Below, piece after piece: positions 32,913 to 40,947 of a stretch of DNA of 64,000 nt (position 1 is its first letter; each line of letters opens with the position of its first letter). The notes under the pieces are model-generated. The model did no database searches, had not been told where the DNA came from, and worked only from the letters and a program-made list of their open reading frames with translations. The position numbers and the translations under genes were made by a program. The stretch is from a bacterium 1XD8-76 (GTDB taxonomy: Bacteria > Bacillota > Clostridia > Lachnospirales > Lachnospiraceae): assembly GCA_003611955.1 (NCBI GenBank), contig RAZE01000012.1, positions 1-64,000 on the forward strand, written 5' to 3'.

Positions 32913-33671
32913 TTACGTTATGACCGGTTCCTTTTTTACCACGATCTGTATCTCGCCGAACAGGTCTTCCTGTTCGATCACTATCTTTCCGATCTTCATC
33001 ATCTCCAGCACCAGCAAAAAAGTGACAATGATCTCCATCTTACTGTTCTGTTTCTCGAGCAGCTCCCGGAAAGAACAGTATCTGTGCTTGAGCAGATAAT
33101 TCTGCAGATAGATCTGCTTCCGGTCCAGATCGATCTCATCCTTTTCAATTTTGCCGAAACCGCTTCTGACCGGATCGATCTTCTCCTCCTGCCGCTTTAA
33201 TATAAAACGGAACATCTCGTTCAGTTTGACCAGCGTAGCCTCCCCGATCAGCTCCCCGTAATCTATGGGCGGTCTGTACTCCGCGATCTCCTTCGGCATA
33301 TGAGCCTCCCGATAAAACGCCTTCCCCGCGCTCATATGGAGGTCTTTCAGCTCGTAAGACATATATTTGTATATCTTATACTCCAGCAGCTTCTGCACCA
33401 GCTCTGCCCTCGGATCTTCCTCCTCCCCTTCCTCATTCACTTCCGCCGGAAGGAGCATCTTGCATTTTATATCCAAAAGCGTCGCCGCCATCACAAGAAA
33501 CTCGCTCATTACATTCATATCCTCGGATTCCATCTGCCTGATGTAATCCAGATACTGCTCCGTGATCAGCGTGATCGGGATGTCGTAGATATCTATTTTA
33601 TTTTTATCGATCAGGTGCAGGAGCAGGTCGAGGGGTCCCTCGAACACCTCCAGCTTTACCGGAATTGCCAT
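32913..33671 (-). CDS. scpA: Segregation and condensation protein A
   Basis: The kleisin subunit that bridges SMC heads and binds ScpB. The 252-residue protein starts with the N-terminal SMC-neck binding segment LEVFEGPLDLLLHLIDKNKI, then DIYDIPITLITEQYLDYI and MSEFLVMAATLLDIKCKMLL. The C-terminal winged helix follows (IIVTFLLVLEMMKIGKI). The start overlaps the metallophosphoesterase by 16 bases and GAGAGG precedes ATG. Confidence 0.93.
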   Translation of the reverse strand: MAIPVKLEVFEGPLDLLLHLIDKNKIDIYDIPITLITEQYLDYIRQMESEDMNVMSEFLVMAATLLDIKCKMLLPAEVNEEGEEEDPRAELVQKLLEYKIYKYMSYELKDLHMSAGKAFYREAHMPKEIAEYRPPIDYGELIGEATLVKLNEMFRFILKRQEEKIDPVRSGFGKIEKDEIDLDRKQIYLQNYLLKHRYCSFRELLEKQNSKMEIIVTFLLVLEMMKIGKIVIEQEDLFGEIQIVVKKEPVIT

Positions 33672-34576
33672 ATTTTGCCTCTCTTTCCGTCGCTTTCTCC
33701 GCTTTCCCTTTGCAGATCCACTGCCACCAGTTCCCCGGGATTAAAAAGCCGCACGGGTATCGTGTGCATGCCAAGCCCGCGGCTGATGATCATACGGCTG
33801 CCCCGCTCCTCAAACAATCCGCCGTCATAATGCGGAAAGAGCAGCAGAGAGGGCGCTATCACTCCTTTATACCCGGGAATTCTCGCCACACCTCCGTGCA
33901 CATGCCCGGAAAGAACCAGATCCGGTTTCCACGCCGCATAGTCCGGAAAAAATTCCGGATTATGCGCGAGCAATACCTGATAGAAAGAGCCGTCCGCTTC
34001 CCCTATCGTCTCCGAAAGATAGCCCTCGCTCAGCTTTCTTTTTACAAACCGTTTATAGTATTTTCGGTCTATCGTCAGTCCGGTCAGACAGATTCCAAAT
34101 TCCGGCAGAGGACAGCTGGCATTATCCAGAAAACAGATATTGCTCCCCCGAAGACTTTCCATATAGTCCGGATACATCGTATCGTAAACGTCAGGATAGA
34201 TCCTGGCACGATACTCATGATTTCCAAACGCATAGTAAACCGGATATTTCTCCGCACAGGCCAGCACAAAAGCCGCCCCCTTCTGAGAGGAAACCCCCGG
34301 TCTGGCATTGATCATATCGCCGCCGATCAGGATCAGATCCGGGGAGAGCTCTTCGATCGCCTGCAGAAGTCTCTCATTCCCGACGCCGTACTCCTTGTTG
34401 TGCAGATCCGACAAAAACAGGATACGGCAGTCTTTCTTCAGCTTGTCCGACTGAAACGTATATTTTTTTATCACAAAGCGGTTGCTGTCCCAGATCATAA
34501 CCCAGAGCAGGACAATGACAAGGCACACAAACAGCACAAGCAATACGGTCACTATCCATGTACTGTTCATCCTCAT
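33656..34576 (-). CDS. Membrane-anchored metallophosphoesterase
   Basis: A 306-residue protein with one N-terminal membrane helix (about residues 5-27) and a calcineurin-like phosphoesterase domain. The metal-binding motifs are in order: DLHNKEYG, GGDMIN, FGNHEY, and GHVHGG with a late histidine. This fits the YkuE-type group acting on lipid or nucleotide phosphates; substrate unknown. Three ATG codons lie close together, and I take 34576 because AGGAGG is six bases before it. It overlaps scpA, so it is translated with the condensin genes. Confidence 0.85.
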   Translation of the reverse strand: MRMNSTWIVTVLLVLFVCLVIVLLWVMIWDSNRFVIKKYTFQSDKLKKDCRILFLSDLHNKEYGVGNERLLQAIEELSPDLILIGGDMINARPGVSSQKGAAFVLACAEKYPVYYAFGNHEYRARIYPDVYDTMYPDYMESLRGSNICFLDNASCPLPEFGICLTGLTIDRKYYKRFVKRKLSEGYLSETIGEADGSFYQVLLAHNPEFFPDYAAWKPDLVLSGHVHGGVARIPGYKGVIAPSLLLFPHYDGGLFEERGSRMIISRGLGMHTIPVRLFNPGELVAVDLQRESGESDGKRGKIWQFR

Positions 34577-34652
34577 CATTGTCCTCCTGTCCGCATTTCG
34601 CACATACTGTCTGATTGTAACACAGTATATGCCGTTTTGTCCACTTTTCCGC

Positions 34653-35840
34653 TCAGGCCGACAGCAAAAACTCCTGAAAAGCTTTCCTCACAAAATCCCG
34701 GTAAACCGCCCTGGGAATATCCTCCTTAAACAGGATCGGAACGCTTCCCAGCTTATTTCCGGCGAGCAGATAAATGACCTCCCCCGCCGTATCTCCGGCC
34801 TTCACCGGCGCCTGCACCTGTTCCGGCAAAGAGATGATCTTCTCCACACCGTCCAGGTTCTGTCCCGTGATATCCAGATAGCGGAACGGTCCCTGGTAGG
34901 CGACCTCCGCCCTCTCCACTATAGCCCCTTTGATCGGCACATCCGGCAGAATATCCTCGTTTTTATCCTCGTAGATATGGCTTACACTGTAGCCGTAACT
35001 AAGCAGCGTGATCGCCTCGGAAAACCGGATCTTCCCTTCCTCCGCGCCCATCACCACCGCGATCATCTCCATATTGTCCTTTTTCGCCGTGGCGGAAAGA
35101 CAAAATTTCGCCTTGCTGGTGGAGCCGGTCTTTAATCCGGTCGCCCACTCATAGCTTTTCAACAGCTTGTTGGTGCTGGACAGCGTAAAGGTCTCCGATC
35201 CCCTGTTTGTCGTATGCGTGATATCTTCCATCCAGATCCCCGTATAATCGTAGATCTTCGGATATTTTGTGATCAGCTCTCTGGACATGATCGCCACATC
35301 CCTTGCCGTCGTATAGTGTCCGTCGGAATCCGTCAGACCACAGCAATCCTCAAAATGCGTATTTTCCATGCCGAGGGATGCCGCTCTCTGATTCATCAGA
35401 TAGACAAACTCCTCCTCACTTCCCGCCACATGTTCCGCCGCCGCCACGGCCGCATCGTTGCCGGACGCCACCGCGATACACTTGATCAGCGTCTCTAACG
35501 TCTGGATCTCCCCCTCCTCCAGAAAGACCTGAGATCCGCCCATGGACTGTGCGTGGGCCGAAGTCCGCACTTCATCTTCCAGTTTTACCTTTCCATTGTC
35601 CAGATAATCAAAAATAATCAGCAGGGTCATGATCTTGGTGATACTGGCCGGACTTCTTCTCTCCTCCGCATTCTTCTCATAGACAACCTGCCCTGTGGAA
35701 GCCTCCACCACGATCGCCGACGGCGCGGTGATCTCCGGGCCTGCCGCCCGGACAGGCAGGATACTTCCCGCAGCAATGACTGCCGCGAGCATCAGGGACA
35801 GCCACTTTCCCATATTTTTTCCGTTTCTAAGCTTTCCCAT
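34653..35840 (-). CDS. D-alanyl-D-alanine carboxypeptidase (DacF/PBP5-like), second copy
   Basis: A 395-residue exported D,D-carboxypeptidase with a signal peptide ending near PVRAAG, the SITK motif in RRSPASITKIM, ASGNDAAVAAAEH as the SxN motif and GLKTGSTSKAKF as the KTG motif. A C-terminal beta domain and the tail FQEFLLSA complete it. It is clearly a paralog of the enzyme at 30991, with the same overall plan. It lies 58 bases downstream of trmD, where rplS is often found in Firmicutes. A role in vegetative wall maturation or the spore cortex cannot be told apart here. Confidence 0.9.
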   Translation of the reverse strand: MGKLRNGKNMGKWLSLMLAAVIAAGSILPVRAAGPEITAPSAIVVEASTGQVVYEKNAEERRSPASITKIMTLLIIFDYLDNGKVKLEDEVRTSAHAQSMGGSQVFLEEGEIQTLETLIKCIAVASGNDAAVAAAEHVAGSEEEFVYLMNQRAASLGMENTHFEDCCGLTDSDGHYTTARDVAIMSRELITKYPKIYDYTGIWMEDITHTTNRGSETFTLSSTNKLLKSYEWATGLKTGSTSKAKFCLSATAKKDNMEMIAVVMGAEEGKIRFSEAITLLSYGYSVSHIYEDKNEDILPDVPIKGAIVERAEVAYQGPFRYLDITGQNLDGVEKIISLPEQVQAPVKAGDTAGEVIYLLAGNKLGSVPILFKEDIPRAVYRDFVRKAFQEFLLSA

Positions 35841-35898
35841 GGAATTCTCCTCTTACCTCGTTTATTCCATGTATATGCGGAAAATCGGAAAGATATTG

Positions 35899-36654
35899 TT
35901 ATTTTCTCTTTTTCTCTGTCACCGGATTCGTTTTTTCATATAACGCATACAGGTCAGGCCTTCTCTCCTGGGTGCGCTGTTTTGCCATCTGCAGCCGCCA
36001 ATCATCCACTTTCGCGTGATCGCCGGAGAGCAGGATCGCCGGCACCGTTCTGTCATTCCAGTTCTCCGGCCTGGTATACTGGGGATATTCCAGCAGATTG
36101 TCCGAAAAAGACTCTGTCTCCCCGGAAAGCTGGTTGGTCAATACACCCGGCACCATGCGGGCGATCGCGTCCACCATCACCATAGCCGGCAGCTCTCCCC
36201 CGGTGAGCACATAATCCCCGATCGACACATAATCCGTCACTATGGTTTCCAGAACCCGCTCGTCAATTCCTTCATAGTGGCCGCACAGGAGGATCAGATC
36301 CTCCTCCCCGGCAAACTCCTTTGCCATCTCCTGACGAAAGACCGCACCCTGAGGAGTCACATAGACGACCCGGGGGGTGCGCTTATCCGCGCTCCCCTCT
36401 TTTTCTCTCCGCTCTAAAATCCTGCGCTCCACTTCCAGATAGGCATCGTAAACAGGCTGTGCCTGCATCAGCATACCGGCGCCGCCTCCATAGGGGTAAT
36501 CATCCACTTTTTTGTGTTTATCCAATGTGTAATCCCGTATATTGAGAGCCTCGATACAGATATGCCCCGCCGATTCCGCGCGGCCGATAATGCTTTCCCT
36601 GAGCCCACGCAGCACCATATCGGGAAACAAAGTCAGAATATGGAAATGCATCAT
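35899..36654 (-). CDS. trmD: tRNA (guanine-N1)-methyltransferase
   Basis: Methylates G37 in tRNAs that read CNN and similar codons, preventing frameshifts. The 251-residue SPOUT enzyme shows YGGGAGMLMQAQPV, YVTPQGAVF, LLCGHYEGIDERV and the knot segment SIGDYVLTGGELPAM. The start overlaps the rimM stop as ATGA. A second ATG immediately follows, so the exact start is uncertain by one codon. Confidence 0.96.
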   Translation of the reverse strand: MMHFHILTLFPDMVLRGLRESIIGRAESAGHICIEALNIRDYTLDKHKKVDDYPYGGGAGMLMQAQPVYDAYLEVERRILERREKEGSADKRTPRVVYVTPQGAVFRQEMAKEFAGEEDLILLCGHYEGIDERVLETIVTDYVSIGDYVLTGGELPAMVMVDAIARMVPGVLTNQLSGETESFSDNLLEYPQYTRPENWNDRTVPAILLSGDHAKVDDWRLQMAKQRTQERRPDLYALYEKTNPVTEKKRK

Positions 36655-37160
36655 GAGAGAAGTCCTTCCATCACATGTACTTTTATATATCCCTTTTCCA
36701 CATCCACCTCTCTGATACAGTCCCGGATGGCCGGAAAAAGTGCTGTTCTCTTATCTGACAGCGTCACCTCATACACATCGTTGGCCCCCGTCTCCAGGAC
36801 GTCCGTCAAAATCCCCAGCTCTTCTCCGTCCTCTGTCACAACGGATAAACCTATCAGGTCCGCCCGATAGTACTCATTTTCCCGCAGCGGCACCGCCTGT
36901 TCCCTGGCGATCCAGAGCGTTGCGCCCCTGTACTTCTGCGCATCCTCCGGACTTTCCACGCCCTGAAATTTCACAATGACCATATTCTTGAAAAACCTGA
37001 CCGACTGCAGAGCTATCTCCCGCTCTTCCTTCTCCGTCTTCAATATAACCGACTTCAGCTTTTTAAATTTTGCCGGCTCATCTGTCGTGGGGAACACTTT
37101 CACTTCCCCTTTGATCCCATGCACGGAAGCGATCGCTCCCACCTGAAATTTATCCTGCAT
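36651..37160 (-). CDS. rimM: 16S rRNA processing protein RimM
   Basis: Assists maturation of the 30S head and binds ribosomal protein S19. The 169-residue protein has the N-terminal RimM barrel (FQVGAIASVHGIKGEVKVFP) and a C-terminal PRC barrel (YYRADLIGLSVVTEDGEELG, then ANDVYEVTL). AGGAG lies four bases before ATG 37160, so the TTG four codons earlier is not used. A terminator-like hairpin stands between khpA and rimM. Confidence 0.95.
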   Translation of the reverse strand: MQDKFQVGAIASVHGIKGEVKVFPTTDEPAKFKKLKSVILKTEKEEREIALQSVRFFKNMVIVKFQGVESPEDAQKYRGATLWIAREQAVPLRENEYYRADLIGLSVVTEDGEELGILTDVLETGANDVYEVTLSDKRTALFPAIRDCIREVDVEKGYIKVHVMEGLLS

Positions 37161-37180
37161 TATACTCCTCAACCCCGATA

Positions 37181-37210
37181 AAAAGAATCCTGCACTGCAG
37201 GATTCTTCTC
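37181..37210 (-). terminator. Hairpin between khpA and rimM, possible attenuator
   Basis: A nearly perfect palindrome (AAGAATCCTGCA and TGCAGGATTCTT, 37183-37207) is followed on the minus strand by TTTTTATC, the form of an intrinsic terminator. It lies inside what is normally one operon, right after the khpA stop, and may lower rimM-trmD expression relative to rpsP. Confidence 0.75.
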
Positions 37211-37214
37211 TATT

Positions 37215-37442
37215 TTAGATGATTTCCACATCTACTCTCTTATTGTCCTTCGTGGAAGCCGCTTTCACAACGGAGCGGATCGCCTTGGCGATCCTGCCCT
37301 GCTTTCCAATTACTTTTCCCATATCGTCAGCCGCCACATGAAGTTCGACGGTAATATTTCTACCCTCGCCTTTTTGGGTCACTACAACTTCTTCCGGATT
37401 ATCAACAAGCGCTTTTGCAATTACTTCAACCAATTCCTTCAT
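37215..37442 (-). CDS. khpA: KH-domain RNA-binding protein KhpA
   Basis: A 75-residue protein that is nearly all one KH domain, with the RNA-binding GxxG loop in VIGKQGRIAKAIRSVV. KhpA works with KhpB/Jag as a global RNA chaperone affecting cell division and wall growth in Firmicutes. GGAGG lies six bases before ATG. The position between rpsP and rimM is the standard one for this gene. Confidence 0.94.
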   Translation of the reverse strand: MKELVEVIAKALVDNPEEVVVTQKGEGRNITVELHVAADDMGKVIGKQGRIAKAIRSVVKAASTKDNKRVDVEII

Positions 37443-37474
37443 TCTACACCTCCAAAAGAAGACCTGAAATCATC

Positions 37475-37717
37475 TTATTTCTCAATACCTGCTATTTTCA
37501 GAAGCTTTTCAACGGTCTCTGTCGGCTGTGCTCCGTTCGCTAACCATTTCTTTGCCAGTTCCTCATTGATCTTGATGGTGCTGGGCTCTGTCTTGGGATC
37601 ATAAGTGCCGATCTCCTCGATGAATCTGCCGTCTCTCGGGCTTCTGCTGTCAGAAACCACGATTCTGTAAAAAGGTGCTTTTTTCTGTCCCATTCTCTTT
37701 AATCTGATTTTTACCAT
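37475..37717 (-). CDS. rpsP: 30S ribosomal protein S16
   Basis: An 80-residue ribosomal protein of the small-subunit body. The family start [19 protein letters not shown] and the later [16 protein letters not shown] are unmistakable. AGAGGA precedes ATG by about seven bases. The gap to ffh is 93 bases and contains a small hairpin without a T-tract. Confidence 0.97.
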   Translation of the reverse strand: MVKIRLKRMGQKKAPFYRIVVSDSRSPRDGRFIEEIGTYDPKTEPSTIKINEELAKKWLANGAQPTETVEKLLKIAGIEK

Positions 37718-37810
37718 GTCTTTTTCCTCTGCTTTCTTTAAATAGTATATAATATATAGTTTATTTTCAGCTATTCACAGAATTTCTCACTCCGTGCAGC
37801 TTTACTACCG

Positions 37811-39187
37811 TCAAAAAGGGAATCTTCCCCGTCCGCCAAGTCCTCCGAGCATTCCGCCGAGAGAACCTCTGCCTTTCTTTCCCATCATTCCCTGCATCTG
37901 CTTCATCATTTTCTGACTCTGCTCAAACTGTTTTACAAAACGGTTCACCTGGGCGATATCGACGCCGGCACCCTTCGCGATCCTGTGCTTTCTGCTGGGA
38001 TTTAACAGTTTGGGATTTGCCCGCTCTTTTTTTGTCATGGACAGTACGATCGCTTCGTTTCTCGCCAGATCTTTCTCGTCTATCATGGAGGAGATATCGG
38101 CTTTTCCGCCCAGCCCCGGCATCATCGACAGAAGGCTTCCGAGGCCGCCCATGTTCCGCATCTGCTTCATACTCTCCAGGTAGTCCTCGAAGTCGAACTT
38201 CCCCTTTTTCATCTTTGCAGCCATCTCTTTTTCTTTGTCTGCATCGATCTGTATATTCTCCTGCGCCTTCTCGATCAGAGAGAGTACGTCGCCCATCCCC
38301 AGGATGCGGCTCGCCATGCGATCCGGATAAAACTGTTCCAGATCGGAAAGTTTCTCGCCCATACCGACGTAGAGTATCGGCTTGCCGGTGACCGCCTTGA
38401 CCGAAAGCGCCGCACCGCCTCTGGTGTCGCCGTCCATTTTCGACAAAATAACGCCGTCCACACCGACTTTCTCGTCAAACTCCGACGCCACATTGACCGC
38501 ATCCTGGCCGGTCATCGCGTCCACCACGAGCAGAGTCTGGTGTACTTCCACATTTTCCTTGATTCTCTGCAGTTCCGCCATCATCTCTTCATCGACGTGA
38601 AGACGGCCTGCCGTATCGAGAATTACCACCGTATGCCCGTTTTTCCGCGCATGCTCCAGAGCGGCCTTCGCGATATCCACCGGACTTTGATTCCCACCCA
38701 TGGAGAATACGTCCACTTCCTGCTTTTCTCCGTTGATCTGCAACTGCTTAATAGCTGCGGGCCGGTACACATCGCAGGCAACCAACAGCGGCTTTTTTCC
38801 CTTCAGCTTAAACTTTCCCGCCAGTTTCGCCGTGGTGGTCGTCTTACCTGCGCCCTGCAGACCGCACATCATGATCGTCGTGATGGATTTCCCCGGCTGA
38901 AACTTCAGTTCCGTTGTCTCCGATCCCATCAAGGCGGTCATTTCCTCATTGACGATCTTAATGACCATCTGTCCGGGGTTCAAACCGTTCATCACATCGG
39001 AACCGATCGCCCGCTCTTCCACGGCTTTTACAAACTTTTTCACCACCTTAAAGTTTACATCCGCCTCCAAAAGCGCCATCTTAACTTCCTTCAGAGCGAT
39101 CTTCACATCCTCCTCTGTCAGACGGCCCTTACCGCGCAGCTTCTTAAATACATTTTGCAGTTTATCTGTCAAGCTTTCAAAAGCCAT
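37811..39187 (-). CDS. ffh: Signal recognition particle GTPase Ffh
   Basis: Binds signal sequences on nascent membrane proteins together with 4.5S RNA. The 458-residue protein has the N-terminal helical bundle, the GTPase domain (GLQGAGKTTTTAKLAG, VILDTAGRLHVDEEMM, ILSKMDGDTRGGAAL) and the methionine-rich M domain ending in a glycine/methionine tail (KKGRGSLGGMLGGLGGRG). Its ATG directly follows the ylxM stop codon. GGAG within ylxM serves as ribosome binding site. Confidence 0.97.
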   Translation of the reverse strand: MAFESLTDKLQNVFKKLRGKGRLTEEDVKIALKEVKMALLEADVNFKVVKKFVKAVEERAIGSDVMNGLNPGQMVIKIVNEEMTALMGSETTELKFQPGKSITTIMMCGLQGAGKTTTTAKLAGKFKLKGKKPLLVACDVYRPAAIKQLQINGEKQEVDVFSMGGNQSPVDIAKAALEHARKNGHTVVILDTAGRLHVDEEMMAELQRIKENVEVHQTLLVVDAMTGQDAVNVASEFDEKVGVDGVILSKMDGDTRGGAALSVKAVTGKPILYVGMGEKLSDLEQFYPDRMASRILGMGDVLSLIEKAQENIQIDADKEKEMAAKMKKGKFDFEDYLESMKQMRNMGGLGSLLSMMPGLGGKADISSMIDEKDLARNEAIVLSMTKKERANPKLLNPSRKHRIAKGAGVDIAQVNRFVKQFEQSQKMMKQMQGMMGKKGRGSLGGMLGGLGGRGRFPF

Positions 39188-39538
39188 TTATATATTCTCC
39201 ATCAATTCCGCGGTGAGCTGCCGGATCTCCTCCAGATGCTCCCTGCACTCTTCCTCCGACACCAGCGCTCCCTCTTTTGCAAGCGAATCGATCCGCGCAA
39301 TCATCCGCTTTGCCTCCGCAAACTTCTTTACAAGATGCAGCTTTTCCTCATAACCCGCCAGCAGCTTACCGCACCGTTTGATCTGATCGTGCACACCCTG
39401 TCTGCTGATGTCGTAATGCTCCGCGATCTCCGCCAAAGACATATCATTGTAGACCGCATCCTCATAAATATTTCTCTGATGTTCCGTCAGCAGTTCCCCG
39501 TAAAAATCATACAAAAGACCCTGCTCCACGATTTTTTC
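39188..39538 (-). CDS. ylxM: YlxM-family DNA-binding protein
   Basis: A 116-residue helix-turn-helix protein that accompanies ffh in many Firmicutes and modulates the signal recognition particle pathway; its exact role is not settled. The sigma-70 region 4-like HTH is visible in [20 protein letters not shown] start at ATG 39538 (MEKIVEQG), which matches the usual length. The frame is open 13 codons further. The transcript starts at a promoter with its -35 box inside the preceding terminator. Confidence 0.9.
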   Translation of the reverse strand, partial: EKIVEQGLLYDFYGELLTEHQRNIYEDAVYNDMSLAEIAEHYDISRQGVHDQIKRCGKLLAGYEEKLHLVKKFAEAKRMIARIDSLAKEGALVSEEECREHLEEIRQLTAELMENI

Positions 39539-39596
39539 CATAACAGCCTGCCCTTTCTGCCCCAAAAACCACGGCATATCTCAAGCCACAAGCGAT

Positions 39597-39625
39597 AGTT
39601 TACTATAAAAAAAAACACCTGTCAA
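39597..39625 (-). promoter_or_regulatory. Promoter of the ylxM-ffh operon, overlapping a terminator
   Basis: On the minus strand a perfect TTGACA (39620-39625) is 17 bases from TAAACT (39597-39602). The -35 box is part of the descending arm of the terminator of the upstream gene, and that terminator's T-run is the promoter spacer. The packing suggests the two signals evolved together. Confidence 0.55.
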
Positions 39626-39647
39626 GTACTTTTCCTTGACAGGTGCT
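39608..39647 (-). terminator. Terminator of the zinc-ribbon membrane gene
   Basis: A perfect 11-base stem, CACCTGTCAAG (39616-39626) with CTTGACAGGTG (39635-39645), has an eight-base loop and is followed on the minus strand by nine T residues. Confidence 0.93.
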
Positions 39648-39661
39648 GCAATGTGCCGATT

Positions 39662-40237
39662 CTATTTTTCATCCAGTAAATTCTGCACGGCACCCCACTC
39701 GATAACCGGTACATTTTTCTGGGTGACATTCGCCGTCTGTTTTTTCTTACTGCTCAATTTCGCGATATTCACTACAAGAAATACCACCGCTACTGCTACG
39801 CTGATTCCGAACGCGGCGATCGCGATCATCATCGCGTTTTCCACACCGGAAAAGAAATAACATCCCGCCGCCACAATCAGACCAACGATCAGACTGACGA
39901 TCGAATTTCCGAACATATCATCTTTTATGCCGCTGACTGCCCAGGACTGCGGTTTGTGGCAATGGGGGCATTCATCCCGGAAAGCCTTATGAAAAATATT
40001 CTTCTCCGTGGCGTTCTTATAAGCTCCCTTCACCTCACTCACAAGGTTATTGTGTGCCATCTCATTCAGTTTCTGCTGCTTGTTGTACTCCAGATCCTTG
40101 TAATTGCTGTTGACTTCCGCCTCCATGCCTTTAATGGTAGCTTTTAACGGCCCGCTGTCCTTCATGCACTGCTCGCACTTAAAAGAGTACGGTACGTCGA
40201 TGGTCTCGGTTTTTTTGTGTCTGTAGTATGTACCCAT
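39662..40237 (-). CDS. Zinc-ribbon membrane protein, unknown function
   Basis: A 191-residue protein. A zinc ribbon is formed by two distant cysteine pairs, KCEQCMK near residue 21 and ECPHCHKP near residue 88, separated by a helical, partly coiled-coil insert. Two membrane helices follow (about residues 110-130 and 135-158) and then a lysine-rich cytosolic tail. I start at ATG 40237 because GGAGG lies eight bases before it. The gene stands alone between ferritin and ylxM with a strong terminator. I know no characterised relative. Confidence 0.65.
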   Translation of the reverse strand: MGTYYRHKKTETIDVPYSFKCEQCMKDSGPLKATIKGMEAEVNSNYKDLEYNKQQKLNEMAHNNLVSEVKGAYKNATEKNIFHKAFRDECPHCHKPQSWAVSGIKDDMFGNSIVSLIVGLIVAAGCYFFSGVENAMMIAIAAFGISVAVAVVFLVVNIAKLSSKKKQTANVTQKNVPVIEWGAVQNLLDEK

Positions 40238-40345
40238 TCTGGTTTCCTCCTCACTCAACTCTCTCTTTCCAGTATACCCCCCCGTTTCACAAAATCAAGT
40301 ACAAAAAAAAATACAATCCTCTTTCGCATCCGCCCCTTAACTCTC

Positions 40346-40855
40346 CTACAGTACCAGTGACGGCGCGCTGTAGACCCTGCCGCCCAGTTCCTCGTTCAAC
40401 ATGTACAGGCTTCTTGCATCATCACCGAACAGTTCCATCTTTGTGATCTGGTCGGAAGAATTTTTCTCCTCCTCCCCCTGTTCCTTGATAAACCAGTCCA
40501 GAAACTGCGTGGTGCGGAAATCCTTTACCTCCTGCGCCGCCGCATAGATGTTGTTGATCAGGGATGTCACGTACTGCTCATGTGCAAGCCCTGCCCTCAG
40601 CGGATCGATCAGTTCGCTGTACGTCTTATCCGGCTTTGCCACAGCTTCCAGCGTAACCTTCTCATTGTTGTTGTGCAGATACTGGTAAATCAGCATTGCG
40701 TGATCCTGTTCTTCCTTCGCCTGGATCTCATACCAGTTTGCAAAACCATCCAGCCCCTTATCGCTGTAAAAATTGGCCATATCGAGATAGAGATATGCCG
40801 AATAGAACTCCTTGTTGATCTGATCGTTCAAAAGTTCTGCTACTTTTTTGTCCAT
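40346..40855 (-). CDS. ftnA: Ferritin
   Basis: A 169-residue iron-storage protein of the non-heme bacterial ferritin group. The four-helix bundle ligands are visible: a glutamate in NKEFYSAYLYL, the pair in WYEIQAKEEQDHAMLI and a later glutamate in KEQGEEEKNSSDQI. AGGAGG precedes ATG by six bases. It lies 92 bases downstream of the M56/BlaI sensor operon and could be read from it or from its own promoter. It stores iron and limits oxidative damage, useful for an iron-sulfur-rich anaerobe. Confidence 0.94.
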   Translation of the reverse strand: MDKKVAELLNDQINKEFYSAYLYLDMANFYSDKGLDGFANWYEIQAKEEQDHAMLIYQYLHNNNEKVTLEAVAKPDKTYSELIDPLRAGLAHEQYVTSLINNIYAAAQEVKDFRTTQFLDWFIKEQGEEEKNSSDQITKMELFGDDARSLYMLNEELGGRVYSAPSLVL

Positions 40856-40947
40856 TGTTGTCCTCCTGCTTTATCTTCGTGTTAAATTCTCCTGTTTACC
40901 CTATACAGAATAATACAAGAATTTCTTTTTTACAAGTGCTGATTTTT

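Noticed and set aside
38540..39598. A 352-codon open frame on the plus strand opposite ffh and ylxM
   Set aside because: It is antisense to two well-identified genes and has no recognisable protein features.
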